Made by a program: the position numbers and the translations under genes. Below are positions 1 to 7,113 of a DNA stretch of 21,213 nt, piece by piece. A model generated the notes under the pieces. The model did not search any database, was not told the origin of the DNA, and saw nothing but the letters and a program-made list of their open reading frames with translations. The number at the start of each line of letters is the position of its first letter. Positions within the stretch are counted from its first letter, which is position 1. Source of the DNA: a virus; the IMG/VR virus record IMGVR_UViG_3300027833_001638, positions 1-21,213 of that record; one strand, 5' to 3'.

Positions 1-807
1 AGTTTGATTTATAAGATTGACCCCTACACCGATATCCTATTACAGGAATACATTGAGTCAGATTATGATGTCAGATGTGTGATAGTGAACAAAGAAATTG
101 TTGGTGCAATGAAACGAAATAAAATTACAGACGACTTTAGAAGTAACGCATCACAAGGTGCAACTGTAGAATTAATTACATTGACAGAATTAGAGAAACA
201 AGAATGTCTCAAAGCTGCAAAAGGTGTAAACGGTCAGTGGTGTGGAGTGGACTTCATTCCTGCAGAGAATCGTAAGACAGATGCACCTTACATATTAGAA
301 GTGAATCACAGTGCAGGAAGTAAAGCAATCTCAGAAGCACTAGAAGAAGACATCACTAAGATGGTTCTTAAACTTTACTTCGACAGAGACATTTGGAGAA
401 AGGAACCTAAACAATGTGGTGTCCTAGAGACCTTTGAGGTGGACGGTACTGTACTTACAGGTAAATTAGATACTGGTAACAGTACTAGTGTTTGTAGTCT
501 CCATGCAGACGATGTGGAGGTCAAGGGTAAGAAGGTCACTTGGACTATGAATGGGGATAAACATTCTAAACCCCTACATAGAACTATCGAATTAATCAAA
601 CCAGTGGAGTCACGACCTGTTGTATTAATGGATGTAGAATTCTTAAATACTACATATGAAGTGGAAGTGTCTTTAGACAAGAGAAACCAAATACCGTTTC
701 TCGTGAATAGGGACTTTATGCAGAGAGCTAATCTTATGATTAATCCTGCTCGTAAATTTATGTTAACAAATAAAAGTGAAGATGGAATCGGAGATATTAA
801 AAAGTAA
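1..807 (+). CDS. RimK-like ATP-grasp ligase fused to RimB-like retropepsin domain (5'-truncated by window edge)
   Basis: The reading frame is open to the left edge, so the true start lies outside the window; the TTG at 4 is only the first possible codon. Residues (counted from position 4) of about 1-125 are the C-terminal part of an ATP-grasp ligase: the FRSNASQGA stretch matches the RimK FRSN..RGG motif, and GVDFI followed by ILEVNHSAGS supplies the metal/ATP-binding Asp, Glu and Asn. From about 140 a second domain begins, with KLDTGNSTS (catalytic-type Asp about 156), LHADDVEV, RPVV and FLVNRDFM, the signature order of the RimB/'ATP-dependent zinc protease' (PF05618) retropepsin-like family. 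Cellular RimK adds glutamates to ribosomal protein bS6 and RimB trims them; here both are in one chain. Substrate in the phage is unknown. The next gene overlaps its end by about 26 nt. Confidence 0.8.
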   Translation, partial: SLIYKIDPYTDILLQEYIESDYDVRCVIVNKEIVGAMKRNKITDDFRSNASQGATVELITLTELEKQECLKAAKGVNGQWCGVDFIPAENRKTDAPYILEVNHSAGSKAISEALEEDITKMVLKLYFDRDIWRKEPKQCGVLETFEVDGTVLTGKLDTGNSTSVCSLHADDVEVKGKKVTWTMNGDKHSKPLHRTIELIKPVESRPVVLMDVEFLNTTYEVEVSLDKRNQIPFLVNRDFMQRANLMINPARKFMLTNKSEDGIGDIKK

Positions 808-1501
808 ACCAACCATACAAGAACGAATGGAACTTAAAGCGTTCGATGCATATGGTGAGGTTGAATTCGCAATTGACAAATGGTTAGACGGTGACACATC
901 GTTTGACATGTCAAAGTACCTTAAACAATTAGACTACTCAAGTAGAGTGATTAAGTTTATGAAAGGTCAGACACAATCTCTGATAGAAGAAGTTGAAAAC
1001 AAAGAAGGTTGTGAACAGTTAGAAGAGGCTTGGAACCACCTTACTAAGACAAGGAAGAAACAGTTCATTAAGTTTCTACACTCCATCGAGAAATCAATTG
1101 ACACTTACTTAGAGAACTATACCCCAGTTCGTAAACCACCTAAACCAAAAACCCCTGCTCAGTTAGTTAAGAAACTTCCCTACTTAGATAAATGGGAGAA
1201 GTACACTTCAATTAATCCCGAAGAAATCATTCGTGCAAAGATGTTATTCACTTGGAACACTTCAAGTAAGAAGATGACTTGTTTCGAATCTTATGGTGGA
1301 CTCAAGGTCAGAGGAAGTGATATTATTGATTTTGATGTATGTACAGAAAAGACCTTGACAGATACCAAGTTACTTGATAGAATAGTTACTGGTGGTAATA
1401 TTATTGCAAAAGGTTTTATGGACGAGATACCTCGTTCCAAATCAAAAGACGGAAACAATAGAATTACCAAAAACACATTATTAATAAAAGTGATAAAATG
1501 A
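782..1501 (+). CDS. Hypothetical protein, 239 aa
   Basis: I do not recognise this family. The protein is soluble and highly charged. The N-terminal 110 residues look helical and rich in K, E and Q; a proline/lysine linker (RKPPKPKTP, about residues 118-126) follows; the C-terminal 110 residues look mixed alpha/beta and end in a basic stretch. I chose ATG 782 over the in-frame GTG at 776; neither has a strong Shine-Dalgarno sequence, and both overlap the preceding gene. Its stop overlaps the RNase H start by 4 nt (ATGA), which suggests coupled translation with that replication gene. No catalytic motif is visible. Confidence 0.75.
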   Translation: MESEILKSKPTIQERMELKAFDAYGEVEFAIDKWLDGDTSFDMSKYLKQLDYSSRVIKFMKGQTQSLIEEVENKEGCEQLEEAWNHLTKTRKKQFIKFLHSIEKSIDTYLENYTPVRKPPKPKTPAQLVKKLPYLDKWEKYTSINPEEIIRAKMLFTWNTSSKKMTCFESYGGLKVRGSDIIDFDVCTEKTLTDTKLLDRIVTGGNIIAKGFMDEIPRSKSKDGNNRITKNTLLIKVIK

Positions 1502-2340
1502 TTTTAATAGACTTTACCCAAACCATAATAGCCAGTATGATGGCACAACTGAAAATGAATGATGGAGAGATATCGGAAGATATGCTCAGACACATGATTA
1601 TCAATTCAGTTCGTAATTACCAAAAGAAATATCAAGAGGAGTATGGACAGATAACACTCTGTACCGATGCACCCCATACTTGGAGAAAGGACTACTACCC
1701 ACAATATAAAGCAAACCGAAAGAAGACTAGAGAAGCTAGTGATATGGATTGGGGTCTTTTATTTGCAACACTTAATAAAGTCAAACAAGAGATTAAAGAA
1801 AACTTCCCATACAAATACATGTATGTCGAGACTGCAGAAGCAGATGACATCATTGCAGTGTTAACCAAACATGCACCCTTTGGTGAGAAGGTATTGATTG
1901 TCAGTGGAGATAAAGACTTCCAACAGTTACATAAATATGGGTATGTAAAACAGTGGTCACCCAATGTAAACAAAATGATTCATTGTGAAGACCCTTACTT
2001 ATTCCTTAAGGAACATATCCTTAGTGGAGATAAGTCAGATGGTGTTCCTAATATTCTATCAAGTGATACTTGTTTGGATGAAGGTATCAGACAGACACCA
2101 TTGAGAAAACCAATCAAAGATAGTTACCTAAAAACACCTATCGAAAAAGACGATAAATACTATCGTAACTATTTAAGAAACCAAACTCTCATCGACCTAG
2201 AGTTTATTCCAAAGAACTTGGAAGAGACTATTCTAGAGGAGTTCGAAAAGACAGAACCAGTACATGGTAAAGTCTTTGACTACCTCAGAGTAAATAGATT
2301 GAATGAGTTATTAAATCATGTAGAGGATTTTAGAGTATGA
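1498..2340 (+). CDS. rnh: RNase H / 5'-3' exonuclease of the FEN family (T4 Rnh type)
   Basis: T4-type RNase H removes RNA primers and adjacent DNA from lagging-strand fragments. The acidic metal-binding landmarks of the FEN/PIN-like family appear in order: an N-terminal Asp (ILIDFTQ, residue 5), TDAPHTWRKDYYPQYKANR (about 58-76) with the typical Y..YK.NR substrate clamp, ETAEADDI (about 116-123), VSGDKDF (about 136-142) and the helix-hairpin-helix-type SGDKSDGVPNI (about 176-186). At 280 residues it is a little shorter than T4 Rnh (about 305). Translation is probably coupled to both neighbours: the start overlaps the upstream stop and its own stop overlaps the next start by 4 nt (ATGA). The family assignment is secure. 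Confidence 0.93.
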   Translation: MILIDFTQTIIASMMAQLKMNDGEISEDMLRHMIINSVRNYQKKYQEEYGQITLCTDAPHTWRKDYYPQYKANRKKTREASDMDWGLLFATLNKVKQEIKENFPYKYMYVETAEADDIIAVLTKHAPFGEKVLIVSGDKDFQQLHKYGYVKQWSPNVNKMIHCEDPYLFLKEHILSGDKSDGVPNILSSDTCLDEGIRQTPLRKPIKDSYLKTPIEKDDKYYRNYLRNQTLIDLEFIPKNLEETILEEFEKTEPVHGKVFDYLRVNRLNELLNHVEDFRV

Positions 2341-2855
2341 CAACAGAAGTAAAAAAAGGAAGAGGAAGACCGAAGGGTGCTCCTAACAAAGCACTAATGA
2401 CATTAGTGACTGAAAGAAAAAAATTGATGAAGGATGCAGACGTATATGAAATACTATGTCAAGCAAACATCGTTGCAGGTGAAGACGTAGACAAAGCTGC
2501 ACACGGATTGCAAGTGTATGGTAAAACTAATGGTGCAGTGAAACCTATACTACAGTGGATATTTTCACCTAGTGTAAATTCAACACTACCCGAAGGGAAG
2601 ACTCCTTACGGAAGTAACACAGCACCATCATCTGATTTAACAGAAACAAGTCTAAGGTTTGAACACAAGTTGTTTAAATACTTTGTAACAAACCAAATCC
2701 CATTGGTCAAACAAGAACATATGTGGATTGGTCTATTAGAAGGTATCCCTAGAAAGGAAGCAGAGATGCTAGACTTAGTGAAAGACGGAAAGAACCCGTT
2801 TAAAAATATTACGAAAGAGATTGCTCAAAAGGCCTTCCCCGACATAACAATTTAA
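2337..2855 (+). CDS. DUF6433-like marine phage protein with AT-hook-like N-terminus
   Basis: A 172-residue protein of unknown function that resembles a conserved T4-like marine phage family (DUF6433, from memory). Residues about 6-16 contain KKGRGRPKG, an AT-hook-like motif that can bind the minor groove of AT-rich DNA. The middle (about 60-95) looks structured, with QWIFSPSVN and a Ser/Thr/Pro-rich loop; the C-terminal half has helical LFKYFVTNQIPLV and LLEGIPRKEAEML. It directly follows RNase H with a 4-nt overlap, which fits a nucleic-acid-related role, but that is inference from context. It is the last gene before a 119-nt gap. Confidence 0.8.
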   Translation: MTTEVKKGRGRPKGAPNKALMTLVTERKKLMKDADVYEILCQANIVAGEDVDKAAHGLQVYGKTNGAVKPILQWIFSPSVNSTLPEGKTPYGSNTAPSSDLTETSLRFEHKLFKYFVTNQIPLVKQEHMWIGLLEGIPRKEAEMLDLVKDGKNPFKNITKEIAQKAFPDITI

Positions 2856-2861
2856 TAAATA
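2853..2861 (+). promoter_or_regulatory. Possible late-promoter-like TAATAAATA element
   Basis: TAATAAATA overlaps the end of the DUF6433-like gene and lies upstream of the 24-codon ORF and the 436-aa gene. It resembles the T4 late-promoter core TATAAATA with an inserted A. There is no recognisable -35 box. Weak evidence, recorded because it opens one of the few real intergenic gaps. Confidence 0.25.
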
Positions 2862-2892
2862 TAACTGTAAAGAATGAAGACTATACATACTA

Positions 2893-2967
2893 ATGGATGC
2901 AAGTTCAGTAGAGATGCATCAACTCATCAACTATCTAGTCGAGTCTTTACACCGATACTTGGAGTAA
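2893..2967 (+). CDS. Possible small ORF, 24 aa
   Basis: An ATG-started 24-codon ORF occupies most of the gap before the 436-aa gene. The peptide begins MDASSVEMHQLINYL and ends in LHRYLE; hydrophobic residues recur every 3-4 positions, as in an amphipathic helix. There is no clear Shine-Dalgarno sequence (AAGAAUGAAGA lies further upstream). It could be a leader peptide, a tiny conserved protein or chance. Homologues at the same place in related phages would decide. Confidence 0.3.
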   Translation: MDASSVEMHQLINYLVESLHRYLE

Positions 2968-2974
2968 GTAAATA

Positions 2975-4285
2975 ATGAGTAATGAATTTAATATGGGGTC
3001 TACAAATCAAGAAGTAGAACCTTTAACACCAGTAGCCGAAAACTACACTATGAACCACATCACCTTTGAAGATGTCAGAGGTATATTATCACTAGTAGAG
3101 ATTGCTCTTACTAGAGGTGCATTGAAAGGTGACGAGATTGAAACTGTAAATGCAATTCGTAAGGACTGTGTTGCAGAAGTCAATGGTTATCAAAACTGGG
3201 TTCAAGCAAGAAACCAATACCTTCAAGACCGACAAGTTCGTCAAGAACAGAAACGTCTTATCGATGAACAGAATCTTAGAGAACTAGAGAAAGTAGAACA
3301 AGAAGCTAGAATCTCTCAACAGATAATGTTAAGAAAAGAAATCCAAAAAGAGTTAGAAGAACTCAAAGCACAAGTTGGTCTTAATGTCCCTCAAGTTACA
3401 CAAGAGGTTCCTGTACCACCAGTGTCTAAACCTAGTGGTGCATTCAAACTTGCAAGGATGTTAAATCCCGAGTCTGAAGAAATCACAGATAACGATTATC
3501 AACCAGTGCCCGTTTTATCTATGAAAGATGCACACACATTTATTGATGATGAAATGGATGATACTGCAGAGTCCGAAGGTAAAGATATTTACGGTGGTAG
3601 GATTACAAGTTCAACTGCACCAATTATTAGTGGTGGTAATGCACCTAGTGTTACTTTTGAAGGTCAAGAAGAAATTCAGTTTGAAGAACCACTTGCATCA
3701 TCTATTCAAGAAGCTAGAGGTGCATTCCAAGAATGGGATATGGATAATGCACCAGCCGTACCATTAGATACACCTCAATCACATACAGTGGTTCCTTCCC
3801 CAGTGGAAACAAATGCACCAATCGAAGATAAGATTACACCTATCGCAGATGGAGTGTATATCAGAGAATCTCATGTTGAAGATGAACCATTTAATACAGA
3901 TGCATTGTTAGATATGCCTAATGTAACAGAAGAGGGTTCTACTCTAGACATTGGTTACGAACAACCAGTAGTTGGAGAAGATGATATCGTTCTAAAAGCA
4001 TCTGATATCAAAATCTTTGATGAACAACCTGCAGAAGAAGAATACGATGAAGTTGTAATTCCATCTGCAAGTGAATTGCAGAGTATGACTAAATCTAGAA
4101 TTCAAGACGCTGCATCTAAGTTAGAGTTTACAGGAATTACTGGAACTAAAGCTTCAATGATTAAAGAGTTCACTGCACAGTCCGAACAGTTAATTGCTGA
4201 TTTGACTGCACAAGAAGGTTTTGTTGATGCATCGGAAACAGTTATCGATTCAAACGATGAACGTAGAGATGGTGGATACTTCTAA
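2975..4285 (+). CDS. Large acidic protein with N-terminal coiled coil and SAP/Rho-N-like C-terminus
   Basis: A 436-residue acidic protein I cannot name. Residues about 25-75 look globular and helical. From about 75 to 135 there is a long charged coiled coil rich in Q, E and R. Residues about 140-370 are low-complexity, rich in P, E, D, S and T, and likely disordered. Around 370-415 the pattern SELQSMTKSRIQDAASKLEF followed by GTKASMIKEF resembles the two-helix SAP or Rho-N DNA/RNA-binding fold (L..MTK..I...A..L...G..G.K..MI). That suggests a scaffold with a nucleic-acid-binding tail. The 82-aa gene starts 2 nt after its stop. Function unknown. Confidence 0.8.
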   Translation: MSNEFNMGSTNQEVEPLTPVAENYTMNHITFEDVRGILSLVEIALTRGALKGDEIETVNAIRKDCVAEVNGYQNWVQARNQYLQDRQVRQEQKRLIDEQNLRELEKVEQEARISQQIMLRKEIQKELEELKAQVGLNVPQVTQEVPVPPVSKPSGAFKLARMLNPESEEITDNDYQPVPVLSMKDAHTFIDDEMDDTAESEGKDIYGGRITSSTAPIISGGNAPSVTFEGQEEIQFEEPLASSIQEARGAFQEWDMDNAPAVPLDTPQSHTVVPSPVETNAPIEDKITPIADGVYIRESHVEDEPFNTDALLDMPNVTEEGSTLDIGYEQPVVGEDDIVLKASDIKIFDEQPAEEEYDEVVIPSASELQSMTKSRIQDAASKLEFTGITGTKASMIKEFTAQSEQLIADLTAQEGFVDASETVIDSNDERRDGGYF

Positions 4286-4287
4286 AC

Positions 4288-4536
4288 ATGACTGTTGAAT
4301 ATAACGACTTTGGTTTTACAGCGATGGATGCAGACGAACTTGCATCCATCGATACCAAGATAGTAGAGAAGACCACTTCTGCAACGGAAGTGATTAACAA
4401 GTTAGACAACTTTGTTCGTCCTCTACTAGAGAATCTTGCAAAGGATTCAGACAAGGACTACATCTATTGGCCTAATAGAGTAGATATCATAAACAAAAAA
4501 TTACAAGAATTAGACGAAATCCAAAAGAAATTGTAA
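4288..4536 (+). CDS. Conserved small marine-phage protein, 82 aa
   Basis: A short acidic protein opening VEYNDFGFTAMDADEL and ending with DYIYWPNRVDIINKKL. The FGFTAxDxDEL opening and the YIxWPNR motif recur, as I remember, in small proteins of marine T4-like phages of unknown function. It is predicted mostly helical with no membrane segment. It starts 2 nt after the preceding gene and is the last gene before the first of three repeated promoter cassettes, so it probably ends an upstream transcription unit. Confidence 0.75.
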   Translation: MTVEYNDFGFTAMDADELASIDTKIVEKTTSATEVINKLDNFVRPLLENLAKDSDKDYIYWPNRVDIINKKLQELDEIQKKL

Positions 4537-4543
4537 ATACCCC

Positions 4544-4573
4544 TTTACAATGACCCCCACTTTTTAGTACAAT
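4544..4573 (+). promoter_or_regulatory. Early-type sigma70 promoter, cassette copy 1
   Basis: TTTACA (4544-4549), an 18-nt spacer and TACAAT (4568-4573), placed 29 nt before the ATG at 4603. The spacer, ATGACCCCCACTTTTTAG, is nearly the same as in the two copies at 4857 and 5277. This is the most diverged copy: one mismatch in -35, one in -10, and no shared sequence downstream of -10. It should be read by host vegetative RNA polymerase. Confidence 0.75.
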
Positions 4574-4602
4574 AGACTCTTAATAAACAACAAGAGAAAA
4601 CT

Positions 4603-4854
4603 ATGTACAAAGAATACTATAAAGATGACGAAACTGTAATGCAGATTGTTCGTCTTGGCCGTGATTTAATCACCAAGTGTGAAGAGAATGGTATCTTCTT
4701 CGAGAACACTGAAGAGGACTATGTCAAGTGGAATGCAGCTGTTACTGCTGGTAACAAGTTGACCACCTATGGAACTCCATGGGGTCTCAAGAGTACTGAA
4801 CAACTATTACCCCTTGAAAGGAAGGTCATCTTAGAGTATCTAGATTCGAAATAA
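4603..4854 (+). CDS. Hypothetical small protein, 83 aa
   Basis: A compact soluble 83-residue protein beginning MYKEYYKDDETVMQIVRLG and ending in helical LLPLERKVILEYLDSK, with no recognised motif. A Shine-Dalgarno-like AAGAGA lies 5 nt before the ATG. It is the only gene between promoter cassettes 1 and 2, so it probably forms its own strongly expressed early unit, the usual setting of small host-takeover proteins; that role is inferred from context only. The next cassette begins 3 nt after its stop. Confidence 0.8.
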   Translation: MYKEYYKDDETVMQIVRLGRDLITKCEENGIFFENTEEDYVKWNAAVTAGNKLTTYGTPWGLKSTEQLLPLERKVILEYLDSK

Positions 4855-4856
4855 AC

Positions 4857-4886
4857 TTGACAATGACCCCTACTTTTTGGTATACT
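4857..4886 (+). promoter_or_regulatory. Early-type sigma70 promoter, cassette copy 2
   Basis: A consensus TTGACA (4857-4862), an 18-nt spacer and TATACT (4881-4886), starting 3 nt after the preceding stop codon. A second -10-like TATAAT sits at 4892-4897. The stretch from 4857 to about 4921 is almost identical to 5277 to about 5341, including the untranslated leader and ribosome-binding region. It should drive the gene at 4920. Confidence 0.88.
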
Positions 4887-4919
4887 ATGTATATAATGAA
4901 AAATCAAGAGGAAACAAAT

Positions 4920-5273
4920 ATGAAAGAATCTAACCTAATCGAGAAGGTCGAAGTCCTATGTAAGGAATTGACTGATACTCTACATGCAGCTTACAAACAC
5001 ACTGCAAATGACTACTACGACTATTCAGTTGGTAAGAAGTATATCAAAATAATCTCTAATGGAAGTCAGACTTCTGTTTGGGGTTTCATCAATATCAGTG
5101 AGTTCGTTAAAGAACGTAAGATGACTAATGAGATTAAAAAGGTTACCTTCAAAGAAGGTGATGTGTTAATGTCTGCAGGTTGGAATACTCCAGCTTTGAA
5201 TGCACCAAGGGGTAATCTCCTTAAAGGGTATTCTGCACAAGGTAACATGCACGGCCCAAGTTACTTAATCTAG
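4920..5273 (+). CDS. Hypothetical protein, 117 aa
   Basis: The open frame extends up to 4857, but that extension runs through the promoter; I place the start at ATG 4920, which follows a purine-rich AAGAGGAAA ribosome-binding site at the same position as in the sister cassette. The 117-residue product begins MKESNLIEKVEVLC, includes a tyrosine-rich stretch (DYYDYSVGKKYIKI) and SVWGFI, and has a C-terminal half that looks beta-rich with Gly and Pro. No domain is recognised. Expression should be early and strong. It is flanked on both sides by promoter cassettes, like the 83-aa gene before it. Confidence 0.75.
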   Translation: MKESNLIEKVEVLCKELTDTLHAAYKHTANDYYDYSVGKKYIKIISNGSQTSVWGFINISEFVKERKMTNEIKKVTFKEGDVLMSAGWNTPALNAPRGNLLKGYSAQGNMHGPSYLI

Positions 5274-5276
5274 GGG

Positions 5277-5306
5277 TTGACAGTGACCCCCACTTTCTGT
5301 TATACT
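5277..5306 (+). promoter_or_regulatory. Early-type sigma70 promoter, cassette copy 3
   Basis: TTGACA (5277-5282), an 18-nt spacer and TATACT (5301-5306), with a second TATAAT at 5312-5317. It starts 3 nt after the TAG of the preceding gene, the same offset as copy 2. It heads the long run of overlapping small genes from 5339 to 8495, for which it is the only convincing upstream promoter. Confidence 0.88.
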
Positions 5307-5338
5307 ATGTATATAATGAAAAATCAAAGGAAAAAAAT

Positions 5339-5605
5339 ATGAATGTTCAAACTATAAAAACCGCAATGTTAACAATGAGTCAAGATGAATTGAGTCAGAT
5401 TGTTCACTATGCAAATCAAATAAAATCGGTATCTGCAACTGCAACTTTTTCAGTTGGTCAGAGTGTGATGGTGGTTCAAAAGACCAAGTCTACTGCTGCC
5501 AAGATTCTGAAAATGAACCCCAAGAAAGCAGTTGTTGAAATGCTGTGGAATGGAAGAGGACTGCAAAAAGTTAATGTCCCTTACTCAATGTTACAGGTAG
5601 CTTAA
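5339..5605 (+). CDS. Small SH3/KOW-like protein, 88 aa
   Basis: Residues 1-35 form a helical segment (MSQDELSQIVHYANQIK). Residues 37-88 look like a small beta-barrel: FSVGQSVMVVQKTKSTAAKILKM, then KAVVEMLWNGRGLQKVNVPYSML, the pattern of SH3/KOW/Tudor-like domains. Short proteins with this layout are common in marine T4-like phages and remain uncharacterised. The ATG follows an AAAGGAAAAAAAT ribosome-binding region within promoter cassette 3. Nucleic-acid binding is possible but not demonstrated by any specific residue. Confidence 0.8.
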   Translation: MNVQTIKTAMLTMSQDELSQIVHYANQIKSVSATATFSVGQSVMVVQKTKSTAAKILKMNPKKAVVEMLWNGRGLQKVNVPYSMLQVA

Positions 5606-5606
5606 T

Positions 5607-5990
5607 ATGATAATAAAAGATTACGAAGTGTGTTCTCCCGATATGACATCGGGTGGAACTTCTCTTAAGGGAACTAAGATAACAACCTATGACAGGTTGT
5701 GTCAAGTTCTCGGCCCCCCTACTTTTACTAGTGCTGACCCATATGACAAAGTGTCATGTGAGTGGTACATAGATGCAAAGTGGTACGATGCAAACAATGT
5801 CGATGAAATTGACTATGATGATTGGGAGTATGAGACTGTCACCATCTATGCATGGAAGTATGGTCGCATTCCTCTTGAAGAGTGTCAGTGGAATATCGGT
5901 GGAACATCCTACAATGCAACAGAGGTTGTCGATATGATTGTTGACAACTTTAATAGAAACGGTGACAATCATAATGGAGAAAGAGTATGA
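5607..5990 (+). CDS. Hypothetical acidic, tryptophan/tyrosine-rich protein, 127 aa
   Basis: Not recognised. The protein has 5 Trp and many Tyr and Asp residues, including the acidic run [20 protein letters not shown] (about 67-86). The N-terminal part ([17 protein letters not shown]) looks like a small alpha/beta unit; the C-terminal part ([14 protein letters not shown]) is helical. It starts 1 nt after the previous stop and overlaps the next gene by 4 nt (ATGA). Its acidic character would fit a protein-binding inhibitor, but nothing specific supports that. Confidence 0.75.
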   Translation: MIIKDYEVCSPDMTSGGTSLKGTKITTYDRLCQVLGPPTFTSADPYDKVSCEWYIDAKWYDANNVDEIDYDDWEYETVTIYAWKYGRIPLEECQWNIGGTSYNATEVVDMIVDNFNRNGDNHNGERV

Positions 5991-6241
5991 TTACAACTAC
6001 CCCAATTGATAAGACAGAGTACAACGGAGGTTGGCAGTTCTTATATAAATTTAAAAACGGTTACGGTGCAAGTGTCGTAAAACATGATGGTTCTTATGGA
6101 AGTAAGAAAGGTCTGTGGGAACTTGCAGTGTTGAATGAGGAGGGGGAAATTTGTTACCACACCCCCATCACTCAAGATGTCATTGGATATCTTACTGAAG
6201 AAAAAGTGGAAGAATATTTAACGGAGATTAAAGAACTATGA
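5987..6241 (+). CDS. Hypothetical small protein, 84 aa
   Basis: An 84-residue protein that looks like a small beta-sheet ([20 protein letters not shown], then [16 protein letters not shown]) followed by a C-terminal helix ([16 protein letters not shown]). No family is recognised. It overlaps the gene before and the gene after by 4 nt each, so the three are translationally coupled. Function unknown. Confidence 0.75.
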   Translation: MITTTPIDKTEYNGGWQFLYKFKNGYGASVVKHDGSYGSKKGLWELAVLNEEGEICYHTPITQDVIGYLTEEKVEEYLTEIKEL

Positions 6242-6411
6242 TTACATATGCAGATGCAAAATTGATTGCAGAAAATACGGATGGGAAATTAACGGCAGAC
6301 GATGTCATGAACTTAGTGGAGTATGGTACGATGAACTCACAAGACATGTCACCCGATACAGAAACTAAGGGTCTTGAGTTAACTTACTCAGACATGACAA
6401 GTGGTTACTAA
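6238..6411 (+). CDS. Hypothetical small protein, 57 aa
   Basis: A 57-codon ORF filling the space between two better-supported genes. It starts with ATGA over the upstream stop and ends 1 nt before the next ATG. The product begins [20 protein letters not shown], has a helical [10 protein letters not shown] and an acidic, Thr-rich tail. Gene-like spacing, ATG start, full occupancy of the gap and codon use like the neighbours (GCA for Ala, GAT for Asp) support it as real. No function can be read from it. Confidence 0.65.
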   Translation: MITYADAKLIAENTDGKLTADDVMNLVEYGTMNSQDMSPDTETKGLELTYSDMTSGY

Positions 6412-6412
6412 A

Positions 6413-6613
6413 ATGTTTGAGGGGAAGAATCAAAATCAAATTCCTTTCGAACCCGCTGAGTGGTTTCCCGAATTGGACGAATTGCAAAAGAGTCGAGAGA
6501 TGAATATGTTTGGAATGACTTTACACGCTCCAAGGTGGTTGAGAGATAACTTTGGTTTCAGTGAAGAACACGCATTTGAACTTGTAAGTGCGTGGATAGA
6601 GTACAAATCGTGA
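6413..6613 (+). CDS. Hypothetical small protein, 66 aa
   Basis: A 66-residue protein with PFEPAEWFPELDELQKSREM and WLRDNFGFSEEHAFELVSAW, amphipathic helices around conserved-looking aromatics. I chose ATG 6413 over the in-frame GTG at 6401, because the latter would overlap the 57-aa gene by 11 nt. Its TGA overlaps a possible GTG start of the cell-wall hydrolase (GTGA at 6610-6613). Not recognised. Confidence 0.7.
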   Translation: MFEGKNQNQIPFEPAEWFPELDELQKSREMNMFGMTLHAPRWLRDNFGFSEEHAFELVSAWIEYKS

Positions 6614-6615
6614 AG

Positions 6616-7113
6616 ATGAGATACCTTTGGTTAATAGGTGGTGCATTACTAGGTTTCCTAGTGGGTTCACTTACACAATCAGTTCATGCATCCGATGAAA
6701 ACGGAGATGTCTTTTGTCTTGCACAAAACATCTATTTTGAGAGTGCCAATCAACCTCTAGCAGGAAAGATTGCAGTTGCACAAGTAGTTCAGAATAGAGT
6801 GGTACATCCATCCTATCCCGACACTATATGTGGTGTAGTGTTACAAGCAAAAGTTAAAGAGAATTGGTTGGGTAACATTGTCCCTATCAGAAACATGTGT
6901 CAGTTCAGTTGGTTCTGTGATGGTAAGTCTGATGAACCAGTTGACTCAACTACTTGGTTACTCTCTTTACACATTGCAAGAAATGTGTTACAATCTAACT
7001 ATGGAGATATTACTGAAGGTTCAACTCACTATCATGCAACTAGTGTTCACCCTTACTGGGCAGACTCACTTACTGAAGTTGTAACTATAGACCAACATAG
7101 ATTTTACAAATGA
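6616..7113 (+). CDS. Secreted cell-wall hydrolase, SleB/Hydrolase_2 family (endolysin candidate)
   Basis: Residues 1-25 are a hydrophobic signal sequence or anchor (LWLIGGALLGFLVGSL) ending in VHA followed by SDE, a plausible signal-peptidase site. The rest matches the SleB/Hydrolase_2 family: LAQNIYFESANQPLAGKIAVAQVV (the E of YFES is the expected catalytic acid), NRVVHPSYPDTICGVV, and QFSWFCDGKSDEP, then a C-terminal THYHATSVHPYW. In other phages these act as lytic transglycosylase-type endolysins. Export would let it reach peptidoglycan without a classical holin. ATG 6616 or GTG 6610 may start it; GTG 6592 would spoil the signal peptide. It overlaps the next gene by 4 nt. It sits among early-type small genes, not beside tail genes. 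Confidence 0.88.
   Translation: MRYLWLIGGALLGFLVGSLTQSVHASDENGDVFCLAQNIYFESANQPLAGKIAVAQVVQNRVVHPSYPDTICGVVLQAKVKENWLGNIVPIRNMCQFSWFCDGKSDEPVDSTTWLLSLHIARNVLQSNYGDITEGSTHYHATSVHPYWADSLTEVVTIDQHRFYK

Larger units (their letters stand above)
4857..5340 (+). repeat. Pair of near-identical ~64-nt promoter-leader repeats (4857-4920 and 5277-5340)
   Basis: The same block (-35, spacer, -10, second TATAAT, AATGAAAAATCAA and a purine-rich ribosome-binding region) occurs twice, 420 nt apart, each copy ending at the A of a start codon. Only a handful of positions differ, mostly in the purine tract. A shorter related copy with the promoter part only lies at 4544-4573. The genes between the copies are not similar, so the cassette itself has been duplicated or is kept alike by selection. 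Confidence 0.85.

Noticed and set aside
375-812. Minus-strand ORF of 145 codons
   Set aside because: It is antisense to the RimK/retropepsin gene, low in charged residues and without a gene-like protein pattern.
4857-4919. Longer N-terminus for the 117-aa gene
   Set aside because: Those codons are the -35, spacer and -10 of the promoter repeat; the same DNA in copy 3 is not in frame with its gene.
4544-5340. CRISPR array or mobile-element ends
   Set aside because: The repeats are direct, unevenly spaced (313 and 420 nt), contain promoters and flank different genes; no spacers, inverted ends or transposase.
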